This document shows positions 33,250 through 44,768 of a DNA stretch of 64,000 nt, piece after piece. Source of the DNA: Rhizorhabdus phycosphaerae (GTDB taxonomy: Bacteria; Pseudomonadota; Alphaproteobacteria; Sphingomonadales; Sphingomonadaceae); NCBI RefSeq assembly GCF_011044255.1, contig NZ_CP049107.1, positions 3,159,001 to 3,223,000 on the forward strand. Reading direction: 5' to 3'. Made by a program: the position numbers and the translations under genes. Below the pieces are notes generated by a model, which had not been told where the DNA came from, did not search any database, and worked only from the letters and a program-made list of their open reading frames with translations. Every line of letters starts with the position of its first letter. Positions within the stretch are counted from its first letter, which is position 1.

Positions 33250-33444
33250 TTACATCGCGTTCGAAGCGTTGTCCGCCGGAGCAGCCATGTTCGAGTCAGC
33301 CATCGCAGCGTTGGTGTCGACGACGGCGTCAGCAGCGTTCTCGACGACCGCGGTGTTGTTCTCGGCAGCGGGGGCTTCCTTCTTGCAGGCAGCCAGCGAG
33401 AGCGAAGCAACGGCGATGAGCGAAAGGGCAACGATCTTCTTCAT
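33250..33444 (-). CDS. Small lipoprotein, Ala/Asn/Asp-rich
   Basis: A 64-residue protein with a clear lipoprotein signal (lipobox LAAC, cysteine 20) and a mature part dominated by Ala, Asn, Asp and Val (for example AAMADSNMAAPADNASNAM). Function is unknown; it could be a periplasmic or outer-membrane spacer. GGAG precedes the ATG, and the gene stands alone with its own terminator. A long frame extending upstream to 33858 is not coding. Confidence 0.82.
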   Translation of the reverse strand: MKKIVALSLIAVASLSLAACKKEAPAAENNTAVVENAADAVVDTNAAMADSNMAAPADNASNAM

Positions 33445-33583
33445 GATCGAATTCTCCGGAAGTGGATTAAAAAGAGAGTGGCTCGAACGATTTCCAATCA
33501 CGTTCAGGCTTGTTTCCCCCCGAAACAGGCGGGGACTTCTTACCGTTTTGCGCAGTGCGATGCAATGTCTCTTGTTCCGGTAG

Positions 33584-34471
33584 TTAATCAGGCTGTTTTT
33601 CCGGCTCCGAAACGGTCTCGGGGGCCGGTGCCGTAACGGTCGGCGCTGCGCCGTCGCCTGCCGGATCGGGGGTGCCGAGGCCGGCATCGGCATCGGCGGC
33701 ACCCAGCGCGTCTGCGGCCGGGAGCCCCGCGTCGGTGTCGGCGCCCGCGCTGAAATTGTCTTCCTGGTCAAGAATCTCCGCTCGACGACGCTGGAGATAG
33801 GCCGACCGCGTCGCCGCATAGGGATCGAGCGTCGATGCGAGGAAGTTGTCGGCGCCACTCTCGATCAGGCCATCGCGGATGCTGATCACCTGACTCGCGG
33901 TCAGCGCGAGCTGCGATCCCTTCGGCAGGTCGCATTCGCGGGTGCACACACGGTAGGGGTCGAGGAACCAGGCGCTGCCAGTTCCGACGCCGTCGCGCAG
34001 CGTCGAAGGGCCGAGCAGCGGGAGCATCAGATAAGGACCGCCATTCGCACCCCACGCCGCGAGGGTCTGACCGAAGTCCTCGTCGGCGCGCTTGATCCCC
34101 ATCCGGCTGGCCTGATCGAACAATCCTGCGACGCCGATGGTGCTGTTGACCAGGAAGCGGCCCACATTGCGCGCGGCTCGGTCGCCCTTGCCCTGCAGGA
34201 TATTGTTGATGAAGGAAAAGGGCTCGCCGACATTGGCGAAGAAGTTGCGGATGCCATCGCGGGCCGGCTTCGGCGCGACGCCGCGATAAACCTGTGTCAC
34301 AGGCTTCACGAGAATCTTGTCGGCCCCGCGATTGACCGAGAACACGGCGCGATTGAACCCCTCGAGCGGGTCCTTTTCAGCAAGCCTGTCCGTCCCGACG
34401 CGCGTCGAGGTGCAGGCGGAAAGCAGCAGGCCCAGGGCTGCGACGCCCGCAATCCGTGCCGATGAACGCAT
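33584..34471 (-). CDS. mlaA: MlaA-family outer-membrane lipoprotein
   Basis: A 295-residue lipoprotein (lipobox LLSAC, cysteine at about residue 20) with the VacJ/MlaA domain. The pattern is DPLEGFNRAVFSVNRGADK, then FANVGEPFSFINNILQGK and GPYLMLPLLGPSTLRDGVG. MlaA removes misplaced phospholipids from the outer leaflet and passes them to the Mla pathway. The C-terminal 60 residues are a low-complexity Ala/Asp/Pro tail not seen in the enterobacterial protein. No other mla gene is adjacent. AAAGGGAAATC precedes the ATG. It is divergent from sahR. Confidence 0.93.
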   Translation of the reverse strand: MRSSARIAGVAALGLLLSACTSTRVGTDRLAEKDPLEGFNRAVFSVNRGADKILVKPVTQVYRGVAPKPARDGIRNFFANVGEPFSFINNILQGKGDRAARNVGRFLVNSTIGVAGLFDQASRMGIKRADEDFGQTLAAWGANGGPYLMLPLLGPSTLRDGVGTGSAWFLDPYRVCTRECDLPKGSQLALTASQVISIRDGLIESGADNFLASTLDPYAATRSAYLQRRRAEILDQEDNFSAGADTDAGLPAADALGAADADAGLGTPDPAGDGAAPTVTAPAPETVSEPEKQPD

Positions 34472-34590
34472 GATCGATTTCCCTTTCGGGCGGCTGGCCC
34501 GTTGGCGGTGAGACTCGTGGAGTCCCGCGAAGTTCCCTGTCGCGACGGCATGCCGCGCACTGTGCCGGGGGGCAAGCGCCTTGACCGCAT

Positions 34591-34606
34591 ATAAAGATTT
34601 CTTTAT
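34591..34606. promoter_or_regulatory. Candidate SahR operator over the sahR start
   Basis: ATAAAGA-TT-TCTTTAT is a perfect 7+7 inverted repeat with a 2-base centre. It overlaps the first two bases of the ATG at 34605. A second perfect palindrome, GCATATATGC, lies at 34611-34620. ArsR-family dimers bind sites of this form. Position implies autoregulation of the whole methionine operon, and it could affect the divergent mlaA gene. Confidence 0.6.
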
Positions 34607-35576
34607 GTCTGCATATATGCCGCTCGACGCATTGGCCATCTTCCGGGCGCTTGCCGACCCGACCCGTCTTCGCATCTTCCATCTGCTACGCGCGATGGAG
34701 CTGTCGATCGGCGAGCTGGCACAGGTTCTGGGACAAAGCCAGCCACGGGTTTCACGACATGTGAAGATATTGACCGATGCCGGCCTGGCCGAACGGCGCA
34801 AGGAGGGCAGCTGGGTCTTCCTCGGGCTGGGTCAGGAACAGGCGGTCGCGCCGCTCTTCGCCGCCATGGACGGCTGGAGCGATGAGAGCGAAGCGGCCTG
34901 GATCGCAACCGATCGTGCGCGGCTGACGGCCGTGCGGGCGGATCGTGCGGCGGCGGCGGCGCGCTACTTCGCCGAACATGCCGAGGAATGGGACGCGATT
35001 CGTTCGCTCCACGTGCCGGAAAGCGCCGTCGAAGGGCGGATCCTGTCCATCCTGTCGGGCGCCCCGGTCGGCCGACTCGTCGATATCGGGACGGGTACGG
35101 GGCGGATGATCGAACTGATCGGCGCGCGCGCGAGCTCGGCCATGGGGATCGACCGCAGTCCCGAAATGCTCCGGCTTGCGCGCGTGAAGCTGGCCGAGGC
35201 CGGACTCGACGGGGCCGATCTGCGCCAGGGCGACATGTATGCATTGCCGCTGGCCGACGGCATGGCGGACCTCGTCCTGCTCCATCAGGTTCTGCATTTC
35301 GCACAGCATCCGTCGGCAGCGATAGCCGAATGCGCGCGACTCCTGTCGCCGGGCGGCCGGCTGCTCATCGTCGATTTCGCCAGTCACGATCTCGAGGAGC
35401 TTCGCACCCGCGACGCCCATGCGCGTCTCGGCTTTACGGATGATCAGATTGGCGGCTGGTTCGGGTCGGCCGGTCTCGGTCTCGATCGCGTCGAGGAACT
35501 GGTCGGCGACGCGCTGACGGTCAAACTCTGGTTGGGCGTGCGCAGTCAGCGCGCGCAGTTGAAGGTAGCATCATGA
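34605..35576 (+). CDS. sahR: SahR-type regulator: ArsR HTH fused to a methyltransferase-like domain
   Basis: A 323-residue protein. An ArsR winged helix (about residues 5-90: FRALADPTRLRIFHLL, then QSQPRVSRHVKILTDAGL) is joined to a class I SAM-methyltransferase fold with motif I LVDIGTGTGRMIEL (about residues 155-168). SahR proteins of this form repress methionine-cycle genes in response to S-adenosylhomocysteine. The downstream metF overlaps by 4 bases, followed by both metH genes, which supports the assignment. The start could be 34605 or 34617; both lie at a palindrome, with no strong Shine-Dalgarno sequence. Confidence 0.87.
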   Translation: MSAYMPLDALAIFRALADPTRLRIFHLLRAMELSIGELAQVLGQSQPRVSRHVKILTDAGLAERRKEGSWVFLGLGQEQAVAPLFAAMDGWSDESEAAWIATDRARLTAVRADRAAAAARYFAEHAEEWDAIRSLHVPESAVEGRILSILSGAPVGRLVDIGTGTGRMIELIGARASSAMGIDRSPEMLRLARVKLAEAGLDGADLRQGDMYALPLADGMADLVLLHQVLHFAQHPSAAIAECARLLSPGGRLLIVDFASHDLEELRTRDAHARLGFTDDQIGGWFGSAGLGLDRVEELVGDALTVKLWLGVRSQRAQLKVAS

Positions 35577-36517
35577 GCACTGTTCCATTCAGTCAGCTCG
35601 AGGAAGCCCGCCGGGCCCTCGACACGCCGCTGTTCGCCGACCTCGCCGGCGATGCCGCCGTCTCCTTCGAATTCTTCCCGCCTAAGACCGAGAAGATGGA
35701 GGAGAGCCTGTGGGCCGCGATCCAGACGCTGGCCCCGCTCAACCCCCGCTTCGTCTCGGTGACGTACGGCGCCGGCGGATCGACGCGCGAGCGGACGCAC
35801 CAGACGGTCGAACGGATCGTCGCCGAGACCGGCATTCCGGCGGCCGCACATCTGACCTGCGTCGAGGCAAGCAAGGCCGATATCGAGGAAATCGCGCGGG
35901 CCTATTGGTCGGCCGGCGTCCGCCACATCGTCGCGCTGCGGGGTGACCCGCCGACGCAGGGTGCCAGCTTCGCGCCGCACCCCGATGGCTATCGCAACGC
36001 CGCCGAGCTGGTCGCCGGGCTCAAGGCGATCCACCCGTTCGAGATTTCGGTCGCGGCCTATCCCGAGAGCCACCCCGAAGCGGTCAGCCTGGAAAGCGAC
36101 CTCGCCAATCTGAAGGCGAAGTTCGACGCAGGCGCGACGCGCGCGATCACCCAGTTCTTCTTCTCGCCCGAGACTTTCTTCCGCTTTTGCGACAAGGCGC
36201 GCGCCGCTGGAATCGAGGGCGAGATCGTGCCGGGCATCCTGCCGGTGTCGAACGTCGCTCAGACGCGCAAATTCGCTGCGATGTGCGGGGCGGCCATCCC
36301 CGCCTGGATGGACCGGCTGTTCGAAGGCCTCGACGATCATCCCGCCGCGCGGCAGCTTGTCGCGGCTACGGTCGCGGCCGAGATGTGCCGCCGCCTCTAT
36401 GCCGGCGGGGTCCGCGAATTTCACTTCTACACGCTCAACCGGGCGGAACTGGCTTTCTCGATCTGCCATCTCCTCGGGCTGCGCGCCAAGGGCGCCGGCC
36501 TCGAGGCGGCGGCCTGA
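35573..36517 (+). CDS. metF: Methylenetetrahydrofolate reductase
   Basis: A 314-residue flavoprotein that reduces 5,10-methylene-THF to 5-methyl-THF, the methyl donor for MetH. The family pattern is present: VSFEFFPPKTEKMEESLW, VTYGAGGSTRERT, HLTCVEASKADI and the ALRGDPPTQG segment, ending with GVREFHFYTLNRAEL. It lies within the sahR-metF-metH operon, overlapping sahR by 4 bases. It is followed 21 bases later by the first metH gene, which has GGGGGAC upstream. Confidence 0.96.
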   Translation: MSTVPFSQLEEARRALDTPLFADLAGDAAVSFEFFPPKTEKMEESLWAAIQTLAPLNPRFVSVTYGAGGSTRERTHQTVERIVAETGIPAAAHLTCVEASKADIEEIARAYWSAGVRHIVALRGDPPTQGASFAPHPDGYRNAAELVAGLKAIHPFEISVAAYPESHPEAVSLESDLANLKAKFDAGATRAITQFFFSPETFFRFCDKARAAGIEGEIVPGILPVSNVAQTRKFAAMCGAAIPAWMDRLFEGLDDHPAARQLVAATVAAEMCRRLYAGGVREFHFYTLNRAELAFSICHLLGLRAKGAGLEAAA

Positions 36518-36538
36518 GACCGGGACGGGGGACAAGAC

Positions 36539-37594
36539 ATGCATAAATCAGAAGCCGCTGCGATCTTCCGCGACCAGGCCCGCCAGCGCATCCTGCTCAC
36601 CGACGGCGCCTTCGGCACGATGATCCAGAGCTACAAGCTGCAGGAAGCCGACTATCGCGGCGACCTCGACCTGCCCTGCGACCAGAAGGGCAATAACGAC
36701 CTTCTGGTGCTGACCCGGCCCGACGTGATTGACGCGATCACGCGGCAATATCTGGACGCGGGGTCGGATATCGTATCGACCAACACTTTCAACGCGAACA
36801 TCATCAGCCAGGGCGATTATGACGCGGTCCATCTCGTCCGCGACATGAACGTGGCGGCGGCATCGATCGCACGAAAGGCGGCCGACGATTATGCCGCGCG
36901 CGATGGTCGCCCGCGCTTCGTCGCCGGCGCGATCGGGCCGACCAACAAGACGCTGTCGTTGTCGCCCGACGTCAACGATCCCGGCTATCGCGCGATCGAT
37001 TTCGACACGATGCGCGACGTCTATCAGGACCAGGTCGCGGGGCTGCTCGACGGCGGCTGCGACTTCATTCTGATCGAGACGGTGTTCGATACGCTCAACG
37101 CCAAGGCTGCGATCATGGCCGTGCTGGACGAGCAGGTGAAGCGCGGCACCGAGATTCCGATCATGCTGTCGATGACCATCACCGACATGTCGGGCCGCAA
37201 TCTCTCGGGCCATTCGGTCGAGGCCTTCTGGCATTCGGTGCGCCATGCGCATCCCCTGACGATCGGGCTCAACTGCGCCTTCGGTGCCGACCTGCTGCGC
37301 CCGCATGTCCAGGTGCTGTCCGCAATGGCCGACACGCTGGTCATGATCTACCCCAATGCGGGCCTGCCCAACGATCTGGGCCAATATGACGAGCAGCCCG
37401 CGACCACGGGGGGCTTCATCGGGGAATGGGCGGATCAGGCGCTGGTCAACGTCGTCGGCGGCTGCTGCGGTTCGACGCCCGCGCACATCGCGGCGATGGC
37501 GGCGGCGGTAAAGGGCAAGCCGCCGCGCGAACCGCATGTGCATGACCACTACACCCGGCTCGCCGGGCTCGATCCGATGACGATGGTGGCCTGA
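36539..37594 (+). CDS. metH: Methionine synthase, homocysteine-binding subunit (split MetH, N-part)
   Basis: A 351-residue protein equal to the N-terminal module of cobalamin-dependent methionine synthase. Zinc ligands are C246 (GLNCAFG), C309 and C310 (VGGCCGSTPAH). The start region LLTDGAFGTMIQSYKL is typical. It activates homocysteine for methyl transfer from the cobalamin protein encoded 92 bases downstream. The split has been seen in other Alphaproteobacteria. The intervening stretch carries no frameshifted continuation, so this is a true gene division rather than a broken gene. Confidence 0.93.
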   Translation: MHKSEAAAIFRDQARQRILLTDGAFGTMIQSYKLQEADYRGDLDLPCDQKGNNDLLVLTRPDVIDAITRQYLDAGSDIVSTNTFNANIISQGDYDAVHLVRDMNVAAASIARKAADDYAARDGRPRFVAGAIGPTNKTLSLSPDVNDPGYRAIDFDTMRDVYQDQVAGLLDGGCDFILIETVFDTLNAKAAIMAVLDEQVKRGTEIPIMLSMTITDMSGRNLSGHSVEAFWHSVRHAHPLTIGLNCAFGADLLRPHVQVLSAMADTLVMIYPNAGLPNDLGQYDEQPATTGGFIGEWADQALVNVVGGCCGSTPAHIAAMAAAVKGKPPREPHVHDHYTRLAGLDPMTMVA

Positions 37595-37686
37595 CCGCCG
37601 CCTTCCCGCTCTGTGGCCGGATAACGGCCTGTTGAAGATTTCCCGCGATACGCCTCGCTGACCGACGATCTGGAAGACCCGATAGC

Positions 37687-40284
<2,598 letters not shown>

Positions 40285-40352
40285 CGGCGGGGGCGATCGC
40301 ACCCGACAAGACGCTAAGCATATCCTCACGCTTGGGGCGTTAGGGAGCCGCG

Positions 40353-41357
40353 ATGCGCCACGTCAGTCTGTTCGTCCTGCTCAGCCTTTCCGGTCCTGCC
40401 TTCGGTCTGCCCTTCACGATCGAGCAGAACGGGCAGTCCTTCGCGAGCCTTGCAGCAGCGGTGGCTGCGGTCGGCGACGACAGCGCGACGATCCTGATCG
40501 CACCGGGGCGCTATTCGGACTGCGCGGTCCAGCAGGCGGGGCGGATCACCTACCGCGCCATACGCCCGCTCTCGGCGATCTTCGACGGCGGGATATGCGA
40601 AGGCAAGGCCGCGCTCGTGCTGCGCGGCCGCGAGTCCCGGATCGAGGGCCTCCTTTTCGAGAATATGAATGTCCCCGAAGGCAATGGCGCCGGTATCCGC
40701 ATCGAGAAGGGGAACCTGACCGTCGTCGGCAGCCTGTTCCGCAATTCCGAACAGGGCATCCTCGGTGCCGACGATCCCGGCTCCTCGATCCTGATCGACC
40801 GCTCGACATTCTCCGGCCTGGGCCGCTGCGATCGCGGGCTGGCCTGCGCCCATTCACTCTATCTGGGTGCCTACCGGGCAGTCACCGTTCGACGCAGCCG
40901 ATTCGAGCGAGGGCGCGGGGGCCATTATGTGAAGAGCCGCGCCCGCATCATAGAGATCGCCGACAGCAGCTTCGACGATACCGAAGGTCGCGCCACCAAC
41001 TACATGATCGACCTGCCCGAAGGCGCGTCGGGCCGGATCCTGCGCAATGTGATGGTGCAGGGGGTGGACAAGGAAAATCGCTCGGCCTTCATCGCGGTGT
41101 CGGCCGAAGGCCGGGTCAACCCGTCGTCAGGACTGGTCGTCGCCCGGAACCACGCCTCGCAGGTGCGCGAGGCGAACTGGCCCACGAGCCTGGTCGCCGA
41201 CTGGACCGGCAGCGTGAGGAATGTGGTGGACAATGTCTCGATCGGCAGGATCGAGCGCCTGCAGGTAATGGGTGTCGAGGACGGAAGCCTCCGCGCGCGC
41301 ACCTATCGCTGGTTCTATCGCCTGGCAGCGGGGATCAAGCACCGCCTGTTCGACTGA
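40353..41357 (+). CDS. Secreted right-handed beta-helix protein
   Basis: A 334-residue protein with a signal peptide (ending near GPAFG). Its repeats are typical of a parallel beta-helix, with ladder-like turns such as GLLFENMNVPEGNGAGIRIE, VGSLFRNSEQGILG and VRRSRFERGRGGHYVKS. No polysaccharide lyase or esterase motif is clear. It may bind or process a polysaccharide. AGGGAGCCGCG precedes the ATG. It follows metH by 68 bases but is probably a separate unit, and is convergent with the phosphatase gene. Confidence 0.82.
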   Translation: MRHVSLFVLLSLSGPAFGLPFTIEQNGQSFASLAAAVAAVGDDSATILIAPGRYSDCAVQQAGRITYRAIRPLSAIFDGGICEGKAALVLRGRESRIEGLLFENMNVPEGNGAGIRIEKGNLTVVGSLFRNSEQGILGADDPGSSILIDRSTFSGLGRCDRGLACAHSLYLGAYRAVTVRRSRFERGRGGHYVKSRARIIEIADSSFDDTEGRATNYMIDLPEGASGRILRNVMVQGVDKENRSAFIAVSAEGRVNPSSGLVVARNHASQVREANWPTSLVADWTGSVRNVVDNVSIGRIERLQVMGVEDGSLRARTYRWFYRLAAGIKHRLFD

Positions 41358-41371
41358 CCGACAGCGGCCCC

Positions 41372-43021
41372 TTATCTGGGGCAGTTGCCGCCCAGGTCGA
41401 GGCAGCGCCCATCCACGGAGACCGGCGGCTTTACCCCGACGATGCCGGCGAGGGTGGGGGCGATGTCGACCACCTCGGCGCTGACCTTGCGATCTTCCCT
41501 GGGCGCGCCAGGCCACCAGAACAGGATCGGCACCTGCCGGTCATGGTCCCACGGCGTGCCATGGCCAGCGACCGTATCGCCCGCCTTTTGCGGCCGACCG
41601 AAGGAGGTGCGCTCGCGGAAGACCACCATGATGTCGCCAGAACGCTCGCGATCATAGCTGAGCCGCAGTCGCTGCAGCAGCGTCATCATCTCGGGCGGGG
41701 TGCCGATCGGGACCGAAGCCGCCTCGACTTCGGGCCCGGTATAGGCCTCGACCACCTCCGGCTGCTGCCGGATCCAGGCCAGCGCGGCTGTCCGGATGGC
41801 GACGCGCTTCGCCTCGTCGTCCATCGCCTTGATGTAAATCTGGGTCGGATCGCCACCGAGAAGCGGCGACTCGGTCAGCTTCAGCTCGCTCTTCAGCGCG
41901 GCGTCGAGTCGGCCGAGGAAGGCGCGCGAATCGAGCCTGCTCGCCTTCGCGTCATGCTCATGCTCGCGCTCGGCGGCATCGGTCGCGCCATGGTCTGCGG
42001 TCAGCACGACGACGAACGGCACTTTCTGCGCCTCGACCGCCTTGAGCAGCCGGCCGATCGTCGCGTCGAGGGCCGCCTGCTGCGCGCACATTTCCGCGCC
42101 GCCGTTGCCGAAGCGGTGACCGACATAGTCGGTCGCCGACAGGCTCACGGTCAGGACATCGGTCTTCGGACCCTGCCCCAGCTTCTCGCGCGCAAGGATC
42201 TGCGTGGCGAAATCGACGGCGAGCGAATCATAGAGGGGCGAAGCGCGCAGCGAACCTTGGAAAGCCCTGGTCGAAAGGAAGTCCTTCGCCTTGAGCGAGT
42301 CCGTTTCCGCTTCAGGCGGCACCCGGCCGGAGACGTCGATGTCGCCGAAATGATGCGCCTTCTGAAGTGCCGCGCAGCGCTTGGGCAGTTTCGGCCAGAG
42401 CTTGGGCGGGCGCTTCGCCCATCGCGCCAGAAGTGCCGCATCGAACGCGGCGGCAGGGGCGGTGACCGCTTCGGTCGTCGGGCCCGCATAGGGCGACGTG
42501 ACGAAGCCCTTGCCGTCCGCCCACCAATAGACGCCATCGGCGGTCTTGCCGGCCATGGTGATCGCGCCCCGATCCTTGCCCGACACGGCGAAGACGCGGG
42601 CGCCCGGCTCGGCTGCCTTGGTCCAGTCGCCCAGGGTCGTCGCGCGAATGTTCTGATGCCCTCTCGCATCCGGATCCGACTGGCCCGGAACGGCAAGGCA
42701 ATAGACGCTCTTGCCGGTCTTCCGGTCGATCCAGTCATTGGCGATGATACCCGTATTGGTCGGATATCGGCCGGTCAGGATCGCCGAATGGCCCGGGCAG
42801 GTCTCGGTCGCCGCCTGGCTGTGATAGGCGACGGGATAGGCGATCCCGCCCGCAAGCGTCCTGAGGCCCGCGACGTAGCTGTCGCGATAGCGCTGGAAGA
42901 CCTCGGACGAGAACTGGTCCACCGAGATGGCGACGATCAGCTTGGGCTTCGGCGGCGGTGCCGCCTGTGCCGAGGTGGCGGCAGTTGCGAGAAGGGCGGC
43001 AGCGAGAAGCGAGGTCTTCAT
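41372..43021 (-). CDS. PhoK-like alkaline phosphatase, secreted
   Basis: A 549-residue protein with a signal peptide (ending near SAQAAP). It strongly resembles the Sphingomonas alkaline phosphatase PhoK/SPAP: KLIVAISVDQFSSEVFQRY, then AATETCPGHSAILTG with probable nucleophile T74, LSATDYVGHRFG, VVLTADHGATD, and the C-terminal VDGRCLDLGGNC. It removes phosphate from monoesters at alkaline pH using zinc and calcium. The usual PhoB box cannot be identified with confidence upstream. The ATG at 43021 gives a good signal peptide. It is convergent with the beta-helix gene. Confidence 0.92.
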   Translation of the reverse strand: MKTSLLAAALLATAATSAQAAPPPKPKLIVAISVDQFSSEVFQRYRDSYVAGLRTLAGGIAYPVAYHSQAATETCPGHSAILTGRYPTNTGIIANDWIDRKTGKSVYCLAVPGQSDPDARGHQNIRATTLGDWTKAAEPGARVFAVSGKDRGAITMAGKTADGVYWWADGKGFVTSPYAGPTTEAVTAPAAAFDAALLARWAKRPPKLWPKLPKRCAALQKAHHFGDIDVSGRVPPEAETDSLKAKDFLSTRAFQGSLRASPLYDSLAVDFATQILAREKLGQGPKTDVLTVSLSATDYVGHRFGNGGAEMCAQQAALDATIGRLLKAVEAQKVPFVVVLTADHGATDAAEREHEHDAKASRLDSRAFLGRLDAALKSELKLTESPLLGGDPTQIYIKAMDDEAKRVAIRTAALAWIRQQPEVVEAYTGPEVEAASVPIGTPPEMMTLLQRLRLSYDRERSGDIMVVFRERTSFGRPQKAGDTVAGHGTPWDHDRQVPILFWWPGAPREDRKVSAEVVDIAPTLAGIVGVKPPVSVDGRCLDLGGNCPR

Positions 43022-43103
43022 GGGTGTCCGATACTCGTCAGGTCGGAAGGACGGCCGGTCATTGCCCGGCATATGTTACAATATGAAACGCGCGAACCGG
43101 TGA

Positions 43104-44768
43104 TCAGGGGGCAGTCCAGGCCCGCTTGCCGGCAATCCAGGTTTCGACAGCCCTGGTGCTGCGCAGGTCGGCGACCCCCGCTGTGAAGATGTCGCGGTCG
43201 AGGATCACGAAGTCCGCAAAATGGCCGGGAGCGAGCGAGCCGATCCGGTCCTCGGCGAAGCCGGCGAAGGCGGCGGTCGCAGTGAAGGCGCGCACGGCCT
43301 CGGCGATGCTGATCGCCTGCTGTGGCTGCCACCCGCCGGGGGGCTGGCCCGAAGGATCCTCGCGGCTGACGGCGGCGGCAAGAGCGGGGAAGGGATTGGG
43401 GCTTTCGACCGGGTAGTCCGACCCGAAAGCGAGGGGCACCTTGTTGTCGAGCATCGTCTTCCAGGCATAGGCCCCGCCGAGCCGGCCGGATCCCAGCCGC
43501 GCTTCGGCCATGACATGGTCCGACGTCTGGTGAACGGGCTGCATCGAGGCGATGATGCCGTTCTTCGCAAAACGCGGCAGGTCCGACGGATCGACGATCT
43601 GCGCATGTTCGATTCGCCAGCGGCGATCGCCCTTGTAGGTGTCGGACAATTCCTCGATCGCGCCGAGCACCTGTTCGTTGGCGGCGTCGCCGATCGCATG
43701 GACGGCGGTCTGGAAGCCGTCCATCGCCGCGCGGCTCATCAGGTTGCGGAGCTTAGCGTCCTCGAGGAAACGAAGGCCCTTCTGGCCCGGTGCGTCGGCA
43801 TAGGGCGCCTTCAACCAGGCGCCGCGCGAGCCGAGCGCGCCATCGTCATACAGTTTTACGCCGATCATCCGCAGCCGCCCGTCATAGAGCCAGGGCGTCG
43901 GGCCGGTGCCCGCGACCGCGAGCAGGGCGGGTATCCCGCCGGCATAGGAAATGATCCGAACCTTGAGCCTGCCGGCATCGCCGGCGCGGCGCATGGTCAG
44001 CCAGTCGTCGGGCGAGGTGCCCATGTCGGCGGTCGCGGTGATGCCATAGCCGAGCAGAATGTTCTGCGCCTTGGCGAGTGCTGCGTCGCGCTCGCGTGGC
44101 AGCATGGCGGGCACCACCGCCATGATCAGCTGCTGCGCCGAATCGACGAACACGCCCGTAGGCTGTCCCTTCGCGTCGCGCTCGATCCGCCCGCCCGGCG
44201 GATCCTTGGTCGCGGCGCTGATGCCGGCCGCAGCCATCGCCGCGCTGTTGGCGAGCAGGGCGTGGCCGTCGACGCGGTCGAGCACGACCGGCCGGCCAGG
44301 TGTCACCGCATCGATGTCGGCCGCCGTCGGGAAGCGACCGAGCTGCCAGCGCTCCTGATTCCAGCCGCCGCCGCGTATCCAGAGCGGCGTGGGACGGTCG
44401 GCCGCATAGCGCCGCAGCGCCTCCTGCGCTTCCGCAAGGCTCTTCGTGCCGGAGAGATCCAGTGACAGCGCGGCTTCGCCCAGTCCCATGACATGACCAT
44501 GGGCATCGATCAGGCCGGGGATGATCGTCCTGCCCTTGGCGTCGAGGCGGAAGTCGAGCCGCTCGGGCCGCTTGTCACCGCGTTCGAGAAGCTTCGCGAC
44601 GCGCCCCTGACCGTCGATCAGCAGGCCGTCGAAGCGGACAAGCCGTCCCTTGTCGTCGAACGTATAGCCGTTCGCATTGTCGATCAGCCCGTCGGCCAGC
44701 GCAGGCGTGGCGATCAGGGCCAGCGCCGCCAGGGCGATCCGGCCAACGCCGGCGAGGCGCGCGATCAT
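43104..44768 (-). CDS. Periplasmic amidohydrolase, YtcJ-like
   Basis: A 554-residue metal-dependent hydrolase of the amidohydrolase superfamily. It has a signal peptide ending at ALADG. Metal ligands include LIDAHGHV (about residues 92-99), the later VHAIGDAANEQVL, RIEHAQIV and the GSDYPVESPNPF segment. The family acts on amide or imine substrates; the substrate is unknown. Its ATG overlaps the stop of the upstream dehydrogenase gene by 4 bases, so the two are co-expressed, although one is secreted and the other cytosolic. Confidence 0.9.
   Translation of the reverse strand: MIARLAGVGRIALAALALIATPALADGLIDNANGYTFDDKGRLVRFDGLLIDGQGRVAKLLERGDKRPERLDFRLDAKGRTIIPGLIDAHGHVMGLGEAALSLDLSGTKSLAEAQEALRRYAADRPTPLWIRGGGWNQERWQLGRFPTAADIDAVTPGRPVVLDRVDGHALLANSAAMAAAGISAATKDPPGGRIERDAKGQPTGVFVDSAQQLIMAVVPAMLPRERDAALAKAQNILLGYGITATADMGTSPDDWLTMRRAGDAGRLKVRIISYAGGIPALLAVAGTGPTPWLYDGRLRMIGVKLYDDGALGSRGAWLKAPYADAPGQKGLRFLEDAKLRNLMSRAAMDGFQTAVHAIGDAANEQVLGAIEELSDTYKGDRRWRIEHAQIVDPSDLPRFAKNGIIASMQPVHQTSDHVMAEARLGSGRLGGAYAWKTMLDNKVPLAFGSDYPVESPNPFPALAAAVSREDPSGQPPGGWQPQQAISIAEAVRAFTATAAFAGFAEDRIGSLAPGHFADFVILDRDIFTAGVADLRSTRAVETWIAGKRAWTAP

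Noticed and set aside
34472-34604. Cobalamin or SAH riboswitch ahead of the methionine operon
   Set aside because: No conserved riboswitch core is recognisable in the short divergent interval; regulation by SahR explains the context.
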